Below are positions 35,036 through 46,097 of a stretch of 64,000 nt of DNA, in pieces. Source of the DNA: Cunninghamia lanceolata (Eukaryota > Streptophyta > Pinopsida > Cupressales > Cupressaceae); the NCBI GenBank assembly GCA_027924645.1, contig BSBN01000355.1:1313001-1377000 (forward strand), in the 5' to 3' direction. Every line of letters starts with the position of its first letter. The first letter of the stretch is position 1. A program made the translations under genes and the position numbers. Under the pieces are notes generated by a model. That model saw only the letters and a list, made by a program, of their open reading frames with translations, had not been told where the DNA came from and made no database searches.

Positions 35036-36112
35036 TTTCTCATCCATACCAGCTCCCACTTCAAATTCCATACCATATAAATAACACATCTGGTCTGCTT
35101 CCCTAGAGACCTGGATTCTTGCTATACCGATAAGGAGTATACATCCCTAATCAGAGCCACTGTTCAAATTGGAAAAATTTGCACTTTTCACTAGCCACCA
35201 CTCACTTATCCTCCACATACCATAGAGATCTTCCACACATTGATCTTATGATTACTACAAATTGTCAAAATTTGTGCGACAAGATCCATTTTGTAATCCA
35301 TAACAACTGATGATTCCATCTAAGCATCTCCGTGATCATAGTGGAACAAAAGAGCAATTGATCTTTATCGGCAAAATCATGAGCATGTCTTGCCGATCAA
35401 ACAAGCCATAATTCCCTATGAACATTCTTATGCGTATCGAAATTACCTGAAGGAAGTCTCAGTGATCAAAGGTTTCAAAAGGGTAATAAGTGCACATAAT
35501 CAGGAAGACATTACATAATGTCTCACCGATAAAAACTCACCGGCAAGAGAAAGGAAGTCGGAATGAAAATATTAAACTATGTCGATCTCAGAAGTCATAC
35601 TGATGGAGACAAGTTTGGCAAGAGATATATGTACTCTCACCGATAAGTCGAGACACTAGTTGTATCGGAGTGACATATACCATCAGAACAGATTTTTTAT
35701 ATCTTCCTGACTATACAAGTCACTCCGATGAGAAAGACTTGAAAAGTTTGCGAGAGTCCCACTAATGTACCCCAGTGAACAAAAGATATAAAAGAAACAT
35801 ATCGGGAGACTTACTACATCGGAAGATCATCTTATTTTCTTACCAATAGTATTTTTCAGCCTGATGACTACAAAATGATTACTATTCATCAGGAAAACAC
35901 TCGCTGATGTTCAAAAGGAGTACCAATGGTCCAGACCACCCTAATATTGGGGAAAATTCATAATGTCTCCCCGAAATTAAAAAAATTGATTGAAATACAA
36001 GAAAAAGGGGATTTGCTCAAGGTTGATGAGAGTATCAAGAAATCTTCCCAATCAAAGAACTAAAGGGACACTTTGCATAAGAAAGACATTAAAACAGGTC
36101 TTGGCGATTAGT

Positions 36113-36120
36113 TATAAAAG
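36113..36120 (+). promoter_or_regulatory. Candidate TATA box in the 3' LTR
   Basis: 'tataaaag', same context as 23826-23833 in the 5' LTR. About 345 bp upstream of the ORF start at 36463. Confidence 0.4.
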
Positions 36121-36462
36121 TATAAACAAAAGATGGCACCAAACTGAAACACATAGATCGGCATGAGATTAGAAAAGTTTCACCGATACAAATGCATTGT
36201 ATCACCCTGACATTTTGAAACCTAAGAAATCCGCTGCATTAAATTCTAGTGGTCGGCATTAATGGCTGCCTAAACAAACCTTATTTGAACATCTATGATC
36301 AGGGATTTAACCAAAAGAAATCTTCAAGCGTTGCGGCGGAGAAAGTATGGAATTGATCGAAGGTCGAGAAATTCAAGACGTCGGGGAGCTAGCACATACA
36401 AGTAAGCATTCCTGCACTTATTAGATTGTAGTCCAGTTTTGATACCTGGTAGAGATAAAAAA

Positions 36463-39448
36463 ATGGAAAACCCTACAAAAATGAAAACTAAAAAACAACC
36501 AGGGGATAGTGGCCAATCTAAAAGTAAAAAGCAGAAAACAGAGTCGAGACAGGAAGAGAAAACAAAAGAAAGAAAATTAAACCAAGACCTCATAGATCAA
36601 CTACCTAGTTCAGGACCAAAAGCCAGGAGAACTGCACAGTTAAGGGCCACTATTGAGAGGTTAGAGGATAAATGCAAACACATAGGAAATGTGTGGACCC
36701 CTATCAGGGGATATGAATTGTTTATGTTTCATTACTGCTGAAGACATAGATTCAAACCTGTCTGCAACCCTTAGATCTTCAATTTTGGGAAATTAGTTGT
36801 CGCTGACGTCTTTGTGAATATTGATCTTGTAAAACTCTTGGCCTATCACTATAATCTAGACCTTAAATCTATATGCGACCTGTAAGGAAAACCTTTCATA
36901 CATGTGTCTAACAATGCATTATGTGAAGTTTTCAACTTGGATAACACATGTGATATGCCTATAGTACATGAAGATTTGGAAAAGGAATACTCAATAATGG
37001 ACATTACTTATAAAGGTTGGAGATTCCCATTGCACAGGCCTAGACAGGATGGAAATTTAGTGCCACTTGAGGATAATGACGGGCCTCCCTTTCATGTCGA
37101 TTTGTTTGAACCATATTTGAAGTATACCTACTATTCAGTAGGTCAGGTGTTGGGAACAGAGGTCCCTGAGTTTGTCTATAGGGCCTATGGTAATTGCTGC
37201 AGACCTCCAATGCCATAATGTAAGAGCCTTTGACTATGCTACACATGTTTCTAGAGGAATTGATTTGGGATTGATGGCTATCAAAAATGGTTCTCCTACA
37301 ATGTCTTTCAAACATTATTCATCTCTTATGCATGTGATACTATACTATGGATAGGAGTTAGAGATGTGGCTAGATGAATTGAAAATTATACCATTAGATA
37401 AAGATGATCAGTCACTGCCCATCCAACTGTGGACTTCTATTTGGGATAGTAGATTTGTTAATTCTAGTTATGTACATTTTGAAGAATTCTTTGACAAAAC
37501 ATTGTACAGACTTTATGGTTATCCATATAATTATTCTTTATCTAATGAGATCAAAATATTTTTAAGGTCCAAAGATCTCAATGGGCCGCCAACTGTGAAT
37601 CATAATTGGGGAGATTGGTATTGTTTCCTCGACTCCACCATGGTCAGAGTTTATGGTTTCGAAGATACACCTTTTTTATTGCCAAAAACTATGCCGGATA
37701 GAGTTGTATACTTGGAAATTGTTAGGAAGCTAGACTACTCTAATGTTATGAACTTCAGTGCATACGACAAGCAATCATTTATGCCAAGTACATTATGTTT
37801 CAGAGATTTTACTGTATTATCCAAAGAAGGATATGATCTTATTTTGGACAAATTGTCCCATTTCAACATGAGGAAAGCAACACCAAGAAAAGGATTTGAT
37901 CCTGAAGGATTTATTGATTATGCAAGAAGGAAACAAAATTTGAGTGGATATGTTCATGTGCCATTTCCTCACGATGACGTCATCAGGAACCTAGAGGAAG
38001 CAAAGGCTGATTTGGCCATTGATGAATATAATCAAAAAGTCAAAAAGAAAATGAGGGAGACACAAGAGATTGAAGTGTTATCTTCTGACAGTGAAGGATC
38101 TTCTGATGAAAGACCCCAAGGCCCACCTAATAAAATCTCCAAACTAATAATTGAGGAATACAGGCCTCCAAACAGAGAACAAGGAATTGAGGAAACATCT
38201 GATACTGATGCTATGAGGTTGGCTTATAAATCTTTTATCTTAGATGATCATTTCATTCAGTTTCCCGAGTTCAGATCTTTCTTGTATAAGCACAAAGGCA
38301 AAGAAATCAGGGAATCAGTTTCTGATATTACACCAAGTAATGAAAAACAATTGTTGGATGCCTTGAAAATAGATGTTGAAAATGAAATTAAAAATATGAC
38401 TCCAGAAAGAGGAAGAAAGTTATTAGAGGAGTCCGGTATAATGATCTTTCCTGGTTTGGATTTAATGTCTTCTTTAGTTTTTGATAGCTTTTTACATAAT
38501 GATGATGTTAAACATAAACTCAGTCCAGAAGGTATGACAGAGGTGTATACTAGATCAAGATACAATCCAGATGAGAATTCTCTCATGATCTGGGCCCTAT
38601 ACCCTCCACACAAAAAGATTGCAATTATTGATACAGAAAAAGCATTTGGTCATGTACTGACATTGAAAGTGGGTGAGACTGATCTTGTGCTTATTGTAGA
38701 TATTGGCATTAATGTGGCAAAATTGAATAAAGCACAAATTCAAATGTTGATCAAGGAAAGGGATATGTATAAATTGCACTGTGAGAGAATACATAAAGAA
38801 AATGATTTTCTGAGAGATTCAGTTCCTACCAGAATGTTAACTCAAGGGGAAAGCTCTCAAACAAAGGACATGGGTGAAGCATCACATGTGAATGCTCAGA
38901 TAGCCTAGGCCAAGTTTGATGCACTTTGTACAGTGTTCCAAAAAAGATATGCTAACATGATGATATGGATGAATAAGTTTTGGATTACTTATTTTAAAAA
39001 TCAATCTGCTATCCAAGAACATAGAAGGTTGACTGACAGACTTCAAGATAAGCTCTAGGAAATACAGAATAGAGACACTCTTGATGCTGGAGCCATTACC
39101 AATGCCAAGGACTTGATTAGGAAACACATAGATTTTCATGAGGAACTTCATGCAGAGGCTAAGGAATTCATTGAAGCTTCCAAAGAAGGAGTGCCTACAT
39201 TGTTCAGTGGTAACAAAAGTCTGAAAAGTCAGCAAGAATGGTTGAAGGAATGCCAACTGATCCTATAGAAATCACTGGAAGCAGCTAAAAGTGAAGATCC
39301 GACATTGGAAGAGGCTTGTGAATGCATGCATAAGATGATTGCCAAGGAGTTTGTGGAAAAGAATGCTGTGCAGTGTACCGATACCCATCTTAGTCAAAAA
39401 TACTTGGATCATGTTACTCAAGTCCATTTATGGCTCATTAGAGCTTAA
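36463..39448 (+). pseudogene. LTR-encoded ORF, 3' LTR copy (about 995 codons, better preserved)
   Basis: Starts MENPTKMKTKKQPGDSGQSK and ends at the TAA at 39448. The frame is open over 514 codons at 37364-38908, the longest open frame in the window. Order: Lys-rich front; GKPFIHVSNNALCEVFNLD; PPFHVDLFEPYLKYTYYSVG; AFDYATHVSRGIDLGLMAIK; VNHNWGDWYCFLDSTMVRVY; acidic SSDSEGSSDERPQG; HKLSPEGMTEVYTRSRY; coiled-coil-like NKAQIQMLIKERDMYKL; EEACECMHKMIAKEFVEKN. One frameshift near 37190-37230 and about seven stops. It lacks gag, protease, RT, RNase H and integrase signatures. Because it lies in the LTR it is present twice per element. No function can be assigned. Confidence 0.85.
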
Positions 39449-40492
39449 TGATAATTTGTTTATTGTTGTTAAAATTCCAAAAGACACTTATGAAGGGGTA
39501 TATCCTCTTCAAAATATTGCTATATAAGTTAGAAAAGTAGGAACAAGATGATCATCATTACCATTTCATATTTTAGGTGAGGCATTAGTAAGAAGATAGA
39601 TTGCATCCATCCCACTCATCCACTTTCACATTGCAACGACTTATGCAATTATTATATATATTTGAAGCAATATAATGGAGCAGATTGTTCTTACATGGTG
39701 ATCTACTTTTAGTGTTCAACTATTGTGATTGAGTTTCATGATTATATGATGCTGTAATGTCTCCAAAGTGGTTCTTTAAATTATTCAAATTCATATAATT
39801 TGTCACAACACATTTTCTGTTGGTGTGTGATCAATTTGGCTGGTTTCTAAAAGAAGTTGATTTAAGACCTCCGAAGTAGTTCATGTTAATTGGTCTCTGC
39901 CAGGGCTTAAAATGCTTTAAACAAACAATCTTGGTTAGGTTTCCTTCTTACCAGAATTAAAATTCCTTTCAATTGTTCACAGTAGTTTAGGAGAATATCA
40001 CTGGGATTTGATAAGAAGAGTATAGTAACTTACATACCTGCATGTTTGTACAAGGTGCAAACATTCCAAGTGCCCAACAAGTTAGAGTTAAGTTGCAAAA
40101 TAGATTTACCTATCCTACACATCTGTCTCCATAATTATCATCCATCCATTAACTGCATCCACCCAATAGATTAGGCACTGATCAACTTTAGAGTATTTTA
40201 TCCAGATCCAATTTACACTCTTGATAATTCAAGCATTCTTATTAGAAACTAGTTAGTAAGCTTTGCAATTATCTCACATTTGTGTGCCATAGTGAGTAGA
40301 ATTGCCTAAATTAGAATCCATTTAGATTTCCAAATCTGCTTTATCATTTAGGTATACCCACCTAGACCTGGCAGAACCTAAAGAGTAGGGGGTTTCTAGT
40401 TGCACAAACCCTGTCTTGTTGACTAAAAATGTATCAAGAGATTAACACCCTCTTTTGGTCTAAAACCAACGTTTTTGAGATCCAACAGGACA

Positions 40493-42276
40493 TTTATGAG
40501 TTTTTGGGGTGCACAGCTTGCATTTTCTTTAATGAGTATTAGCTTATTTCTAGATTGTTCGAACAAACCCTATTTCTTGCCAAGCTTTGTTGTTGCATCC
40601 CTCATTGTTGGTTTAGTAAGTTCAGAAGAATGGGTGGTGACAAGGTGCGTACTGAGTCGATGTGTTGTGGTGAGTTTAAGGAATACTCACAGGTTTGGCG
40701 CATTGCCTATGAGGGGGGGTTACACCGTTCCTTGAATCCTTGAATGGTTTTGACGAGAATTTGACTATCCAATTTGCTATGTCATGGGATGCAGATAGGA
40801 GGGTGAAGGTTGGTGGTGTGTAGTTTGTTGTTTTAGAGGAGTCCATTGCCAATGCTATGGGCCTGCAATGTAAGGACAAAAGGTTGAAAAAGAAAACTAA
40901 GGTCAAAGACCCGGAGGGGCTTAAGTATTTCTATCGGGAAGGCAAGAAACAAGTGAGACTGCAAGGCAACTTTGAGTGCGAGAGCTTGGTTATCCCTAGG
41001 ACTGGGTATGTTACCTTATTATGAAGTTTGTCACTCTCGAAGGTCACTATAGGTGTGTCTATCATTACCATTTCGCTTTGTTAAACCATTTCAGACATAA
41101 AATACTTGTAAATTTCCCTTTCTACTTGCTTTCTAGCCTTGAAGCTTCTGTTAAGCTGACTAGGAAAACCCGTGAGGGTAATTCGAATGTGGTTGCGGTT
41201 TTCTTGCATCAGGGTCTTATATTCTGTCTATACCAATTTTTCATTTGGCCCTTTGCCATGTTCAATCCCCTAAAGCTAGCCTTGTCGAGGATAATGCCAA
41301 TGAGGATTCAGATGATAATATCCCTCTCAGTGTCAAGTTTGGTAGCCCCTCCAAATTGAAATCCCTGTCTCTTGTTGTTGTTGACCCCACTAACCCTGCT
41401 AACCCCCCTCTAATTCTCCTGTTGTTCTAGGTTCTAGCCCCCCCGTCATGTTGGACACTTCTTCCCCTAGGGTCCAACATTCTGGCTGGAACCCTATGTC
41501 AGTTTCTGGGGGTGGGGATGGGTCCCATGGCTAATTTTGTAAAGAAGCTACTGGGGTCTTTGTGAGTTGAGAAGTTGCCCTCCACCCCTTGGAGGAAATA
41601 AACGCAAGGGCTTGCAATGTCATCCCAGCTCCACCAAAGGTGGTAAGAAGAAAGCTAAAAAAGGTGAAGTGGATTTGAGGAGTGTGGATTTGGAGGCTAA
41701 GAAAGGGTTGGATATTCCCCAGCAACAGAAAGAGGTGGAAGTTGTTTATGTCAAGGAGAAGGCTGTGGGCAGGGAAAATACTGAGAGAAGACCTAGGATT
41801 CGCAGGTCATCTAGGCTAGCTAGTGGGAAATCCCAGGTGTTGAAAATAGTTGATTAGTCCTTTGCTTCAGATCATGATGACCCTAAGAATGAGATGGAAA
41901 TAAGGGAGGTTAAGACTACTCCGTTGCAGGAACAAGAAGGAGGAAGCCACTTTGACTCAATAAATAATTTATTTTATGACACTGAACAAGAGGAGACTGA
42001 GATTCTTGAGACCCCTGATAAGGAGGTGGAGAGTGCCAGGGAAGTTGAGTCTAATAGGAAACTTGTGTAGGAGCTTGATGATGTTAAGCCCCAGCTTTCA
42101 GCCATGGAAAATAAAGTTTAGGTGCTGGTGACTACTTGCTTGAAGGTCTTCCACAGGGCGGCCAATACCTTTTCTATTTCGTAGGATGATCATATTGCTA
42201 GTTTTGATGCCATGTTTGAGAACAAAGAGGAGCTGATCAAGAAGATTAAAGATGATTGGAAAGATCTATTGCATTA
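40493..42276 (+). pseudogene. Right part of the interrupted transposon-associated ORF
   Basis: Across several frames: YEFLGCTACIFFNEY, LFEQTLFLAKLCCCIPHCWF, NGFDENLTIQFAMSWDADRR, FVVLEESIANAMGLQCKDKR, FYREGKKQVRLQGNFECESL, FVTLEGHYRCVYHYHFALLN, LVNFPFYLLSSLEASVKL. Then comes a Lys-rich part (GGKKKAKKGEVDL), a basic RRPRIRRSSRLASGKSQ and a charged, coiled-coil-like end (FENKEELIKKIKDDWKDLL) to the stop near 42276. The middle resembles the plant mobile-domain / putative plant transposon protein type found in many plant repeats (tentative). It is older than the gypsy insertion that split it and has many stops. Confidence 0.55.
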
Positions 42277-42511
42277 GTCTTTTTGTTTTATGCTTTTGTC
42301 TTAGTTTCTTTTTTGATACTGTTATGAACTTTTGTTGCTAGTCGGCTGTTTCTATGCTACTTGTGGCCTTTGGCCTGTTTTGCTGCCCGTGGGGCTTTTT
42401 GTTATCAGGATCTACACTCGTGTTTGTAGCTTATCAATACCAAAAATAATTTCCTTAGTGTCTATGGCATTTGCCTTCCTTTTCCTTACCTACCCCTCTA
42501 CTTTATGCCTC

Positions 42512-42519
42512 TATAAATT
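42512..42519 (+). promoter_or_regulatory. Candidate TATA box of the second NCED-like copy
   Basis: 'tataaatt' in 'atgcctctataaattgcctc', matching the minus-strand box at 1433-1440 and lying about 140 bp before the ATG at 42660. Homology to the first locus begins near 42480. Confidence 0.45.
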
Positions 42520-42659
42520 GCCTCCTCGTTAGCCTCCTTATCACAACTAGCTATCTCCATTAAACATTTCTTCTATCCAACACAAATTGATAACTCAATT
42601 TGCATGCTCTCTTAAGTTGATATATAATAAACATCTCCCTTTATGAGTGAGTGCTAGGA

Positions 42660-42832
42660 ATGGCTTCTATGAAATGTTTGCTAGATAACACTTGTAGATG
42701 CTTTCCTTTGTAATTCAATGTGTAGCCTAGTGTTCCTAGTGATAGGTTAATGGTTCCTTGTAAGAAGTTTGTGTTGGGAGAAATTTATGGGTGTTTGACT
42801 ACCACGTGTCCAACAAAGATAGCCAATTATGA
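42660..42832 (+). pseudogene. Second NCED/CCD-like copy, transit-peptide part
   Basis: From the ATG at 42660: MASMKCLLDNTCRCFPL, stop, then PSVPSDR and PCKKFVLGEIYGC, aligned with VPSDRSEVPCKKVAFGQNLW of the left arm at 0.5 kb. Similarity ends near 42832, where copia reverse-transcriptase sequence begins. The continuation of the gene lies beyond the copia piece at 44650. In-frame stops show it is not functional. Confidence 0.55.
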
Positions 42833-42835
42833 GAA

Positions 42836-43959
42836 AGAATACCTTTTTGAATGGAGAAATTGATGAAGAGATCTACATGCCTCAACCACAGGGATTTGAA
42901 AGGTCAAGATAGGAACACTCAGTTTGTAGGTTAAGGAAGTCTCTTTATGGCTTAAAGCAGCTCCAAGGGTTTAGTATGCTAAGATTTATGAGTATTTTAA
43001 GATTCAAGGCTTCCATAATTATTATTTTACTTTATGTTGATGATCTTATCATCAAAGGAAATAACATGGAAAAAATTAGTAACCTAAAGTTGAATTTGAA
43101 AGACAAAATTGAGATGAAAAATATTGATTTTCTACACTAATTTATTGGCATCTAGGTGTGGTAAAAAGATGGAATTTATCTCTCTCAAACCAAGTATGCT
43201 ACAGATATGTTGTGCAATTTTAGGATGGAAGATTGTAAGAGTGTTTCTACTTCACTTACTCCAAGGTTGAAGTTGACTAAAGATATGGAAGGTGAAGGTG
43301 TTGATCCTACCTTATACAAGCAACTTTTTGCTAGCCTTGTGTACTTGAATCACACTCAGCGACTAGATATTTCTTTTACAATAGGTGTGGTTTCAAGGTT
43401 TTTGAGTTTTTCTAAGGCTCCACATTAGATGGTTGCAAAGAGAATATTGACATATATACAAAGGACTTTGGCTATGGTTTTTTATTATTCTTCTCTTGGA
43501 GGCCTAACATTTACATGATATTATGATTTAGATGATAGAAAATCTACCGCAGGTTATGTTTTCTCTCCTGGTTCTGGCAATATTTCATGGTGTAGTAAGA
43601 AGCAATCTACTATTGCTTTATCAACTATATAGGTAAAATATGCAACAACAAATGAGGTAGCTAAAGAAATAACTTGGTTACGGGCTATTCTTTCAATCTT
43701 TAAACATCAAGTAGGGCCTTCTTTACTCCACCGTGACAATCAAAGCCTCATTTTGTTGTCCAAAAATCTAGTGTTGCATTCTAGAACAAATCATATAGAG
43801 GTCTATCACCATCACATTGGGCATCTTATCTAACAATAGGTGATTCATCTTCAATATTGTAATATAGAGGATCAGACAGTTGATCTTTTTAGTAAGGATT
43901 TATGTGAGACTAAGTCTAATTATTTTAGGGGTCTTTTAGAATTGAGAGAAGACACATGA
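42836..43959 (+). pseudogene. Copia C reverse transcriptase (partial) and RNase H
   Basis: RT part: TFLNGEIDEEIYMPQPQGFE, RLRKSLYGLKQ, ILLYVDDLIIKGNN (YVDD kept) and LSQTKYATDML. RNase H part: [79 protein letters not shown] and HIEVYHHHI. The end is DLFSKDLCETKSNYF and ELREDT, then TGA near 43959. Several stops and small deletions occur, for example in the segment between GLKQ and ILLYVDD. Spelled catalytic residues remain in part, but the element lacks its first two thirds. Confidence 0.88.
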
Positions 43960-44202
43960 ATATTTGATGGTTGTCATTCAAGGGGATTATTGTGAATGTC
44001 TACCATAAATTATGTTGAGTGAGTGTTTTGTCTTTAGACATTATTAGTATTTTGTGTTGTGAGTCATCTTATGTAACACCTAACATTAGAGGGGGATGTC
44101 AACATATTTAATGTTAGTGGTTGATAAGTAAACTAGGATAGTTAATGTTAGTAGTTGTGAGGTTGGACAAGTAACAAGATAAATAAATGAAAGTGGTTGT
44201 GT

Positions 44203-44205
<3 letters not shown>

Positions 44206-44291
<86 letters not shown>
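44206..44291. repeat. (TA)n microsatellite, about 43 units
   Basis: Uninterrupted AT dinucleotides over about 86 bp inside the copia C LTR. The long frames coding for alternating Ile-Tyr across it are artefacts. Confidence 0.95.
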
Positions 44292-44514
44292 CCAATTCAA
44301 TTTTCTTATGTGATAAGTTTTACCGACTGTTCTTAAAGGCCTCATGCAAACACAACTCTGTAAAATGATTTGACCCACTGATCTCCCCATTTTGATTGAA
44401 TCAACTTTACCGACTACTCTGTGCATGCACATGCAAACATAAATAACTTCTGGTCAGTATTATTTTGACTATATTCAAATTCACAACTCACCAGCTGGAT
44501 AAGCTCTTCATTTT

Positions 44515-44647
44515 TAAATATCATCCACTTCAACAGTCATTAGTCAATTTTGACCAATAAAAATAGGACAAATATTTAACATTTTTTATTTTGAATGAGG
44601 TGTAAAATTGCTATTGATTGTTTGACCATTGAAATGGATGATATTTA
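44515..44647. repeat. MITE-like foldback, 133 bp with 25-bp terminal inverted repeats
   Basis: 'taaatatcatccacttcaac...' at 44515-44539 pairs with 44623-44647 ('...gaaatggatgatattta') with three mismatches. Flanks are TA/TAA-like, compatible with a small DNA-transposon derivative, but too AT-rich to fix a target duplication. Confidence 0.5.
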
Positions 44648-44649
44648 AG

Positions 44650-44806
44650 TAGAGTGAGTTTTACCTAGTTAGATGGGAAAGAATGGAGTCAAGATAACGA
44701 TGGGCACTAGTGGAATCCATTCCAAGCATTAGCCACAATGGCGTTAGAAGTAGTGGAGAGGAATTTGATTGTGGATATGGAGAAAAATGTCCTTTGACCA
44801 TGAGGA
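44650..44806 (+). pseudogene. Second NCED/CCD-like copy, start of the dioxygenase domain
   Basis: Continues the copy broken at 42832. It contains 'gagttttacctagttagatg', like the first locus, then WNPFQALATMALEVVERNLI and VDMEKNVL before a stop at 44798. Compared with the left arm at 0.5 kb (NPFQRQPAMALEAVEKSLI), this copy fits the NCED/CCD start consensus even better (NPxQ-x-L-A-x-x-A-L-x-x-V-E). The rest of the gene is missing. Confidence 0.55.
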
Positions 44807-45167
44807 ATGATCCAATGCTTCAGTTCACCAGAAAATTTGCACTCATGGGTGAGAGCCTTGTCCATCACAATCTCTAAGTGGTGGGCCAGATTCCTACATG
44901 TTTGGATAGGTGTGTATGTATGAAACACTCGAATCCCCATTTCAAGCCCTACAGGGGATCATAGACAACAAAGTAGTTGAGACATAGCTTCTTCAGTACA
45001 TCATAAGTTAGGCACGTTGTAAAATAGTCAGCTAGTCGAAATGAATTAGTGGAGTCTTTCAACAAATGATTCAATAATTGCATTGGTTGACAATGTGGAG
45101 GCAGGTTGAATGAAACAGTCTTTGACAAGAGTCAATAAATTTAGAGGTAAAAAATTTTAATAAACAG

Positions 45168-45402
45168 TTGGCACACAACATGCTGGTTATTTATGGTGGG
45201 TGCCATATGTCAGCCTCAATGCGTGTATCATGCTAGCCTAATTGAAGAAATGATGACCGGCGCAATTGTAGATTCATGTCGTTTCAAAGTTATGTGCCAA
45301 CTATTTATAGTGGGCACCATACATGAACCTCACCATGTGTATCATGTCGGCACAGTTGAAGAAATGATGACCCGCACAACTGTGGATTCGTGTCATCTCG
45401 AA
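45168..45402. repeat. Tandem duplication, two units of about 120 bp
   Basis: Both units share 'catgctggttatttatggtg'-type starts, 'gtgtatcatgctrgcc', 'gttgaagaaatgatgacc' and 'gtrgattcrtgtc'. Together they keep a 96-codon frame open (45193-45483) that itself shows the repeat; no domain is recognised. Confidence 0.75.
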
Positions 45403-45709
45403 CATCATCCAAACATGGAGGAGTTCAACCCACCACTTGAGATCATGATAGACCCACCATCCCTAAACTGGTCAACGTACTGACATTTTATGAAGGAGGT
45501 ACAATGTCCACCCTCACTGTAAATGAATGAATGAATGAAAGTTTTTAATGACATCCATGAGACCAAACAGTCTATGGGACCTAGAAGTAAAACTGAAACT
45601 TCCTGAAACAAACCAACCAACCCACAACCACACCCAAATTTCTAGTTGTTTTCTAATTCTTTGTTGATCCTGGTTCTTCTGCTATGGATTTTACTTAGGG
45701 AAATTATTG

Positions 45710-46088
45710 TTTAGAACTAGTAGCTTCTCCTCTTGAAACAAGGTCGTTCAAGATCTGACTTTTAGCATATGTGTGTAATTGAACCAAATGTCCTCATATG
45801 TCTTACACTCCATGATGTAGTGTCATTCTGTCTCCACTAATCTTGACGAACAAAACCAACAAATCCTATTCATCCATTCCTCTTTGGTGTTTTCCACCTA
45901 CCCGTTTCGCACCTAAGATGGTATGAGCTAGTTCTTATTTGGGTTATTAGCATTTTAGTTTTCCACTTTATATCTGCTCCCATAAAGTACTTTTTCTCAT
46001 GGTCATAAAGTGCTAGTTGTTTATGTTCGTCCGTGATGGATAGGGCTCTCCCAGGTGTGAAGTTGCTAGAGTTGAAGTATTGGACCAA
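45710..46088 (-). pseudogene. Non-LTR retrotransposon 3' fragment (RT zinc-binding part)
   Basis: Minus-strand frames read DEHKQLALYDHEKKYFMGA, KWKTKMLITQIRTSSYHLRC, ETGRWKTPK, then, after a frame change, EEWMNRICWFCSSRLVETE, stop, HYIMECKTYEDIWFNY. The R-T-S-S-H-x-L-x-x-E-T-G-R-W and C-x2-C...E-x-H-(F/Y)-(I/L)-x-x-C pattern is the zinc-finger region at the end of LINE-type reverse transcriptases. Upstream RT is absent. Confidence 0.55.
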
Positions 46089-46097
46089 TTGTGTTGG

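Larger units (their letters stand above)
22869..40487 (+). mobile_element. Giant Ty3/gypsy element (Tat/Ogre-like), LTRs with ORF, TSD ggaca
   Basis: A 17,619-bp element. LTRs 22869-28208 (5340 bp) and 35161-40487 (5327 bp) start TGT and end caaca. A perfect 5-bp target duplication ggaca lies at 22864-22868 and 40488-40492. The internal region 28209-35160 has a primer site 'tggtgactctgctagg', then gag, protease, RNase H-like domain, reverse transcriptase, degenerate RNase H and integrase, all sense. RT before integrase is the gypsy order. Very long LTRs, this primer-site type and an extra RNase H are features of the plant Tat/Ogre group (family knowledge). Each LTR encloses a reading frame of about 995 codons. 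Both LTRs and pol carry stops and frameshifts, so the copy is dead. LTR divergence looks like several percent. Confidence 0.95.
35161..40487 (+). repeat. Giant gypsy 3' LTR (5.33 kb)
   Basis: Colinear with 22869-28208 throughout, ends 'gagatccaaca' followed by the ggaca duplication. The base run just upstream (35130-35160) is not a convincing polypurine tract, an oddity for this 3' LTR boundary. Confidence 0.95.
42833..44640 (+). mobile_element. Copia element C, 5'-truncated, with 3' LTR
   Basis: Starts abruptly inside reverse transcriptase and ends in a probable 3' LTR that begins TGTCAACAT at 44098, after the polypurine tract 'agaggggga'. The 5' LTR, gag, protease and integrase are missing. 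It interrupts the NCED-like pseudogene. The right end is uncertain (somewhere in 44600-44650), and I found no target duplication because the left end is truncated. The family differs from elements A and B. Confidence 0.75.

Noticed and set aside
44086..44432. Frames of alternating Ile and Tyr across the (TA)n run
   Set aside because: They arise from the dinucleotide repeat and have no domain.
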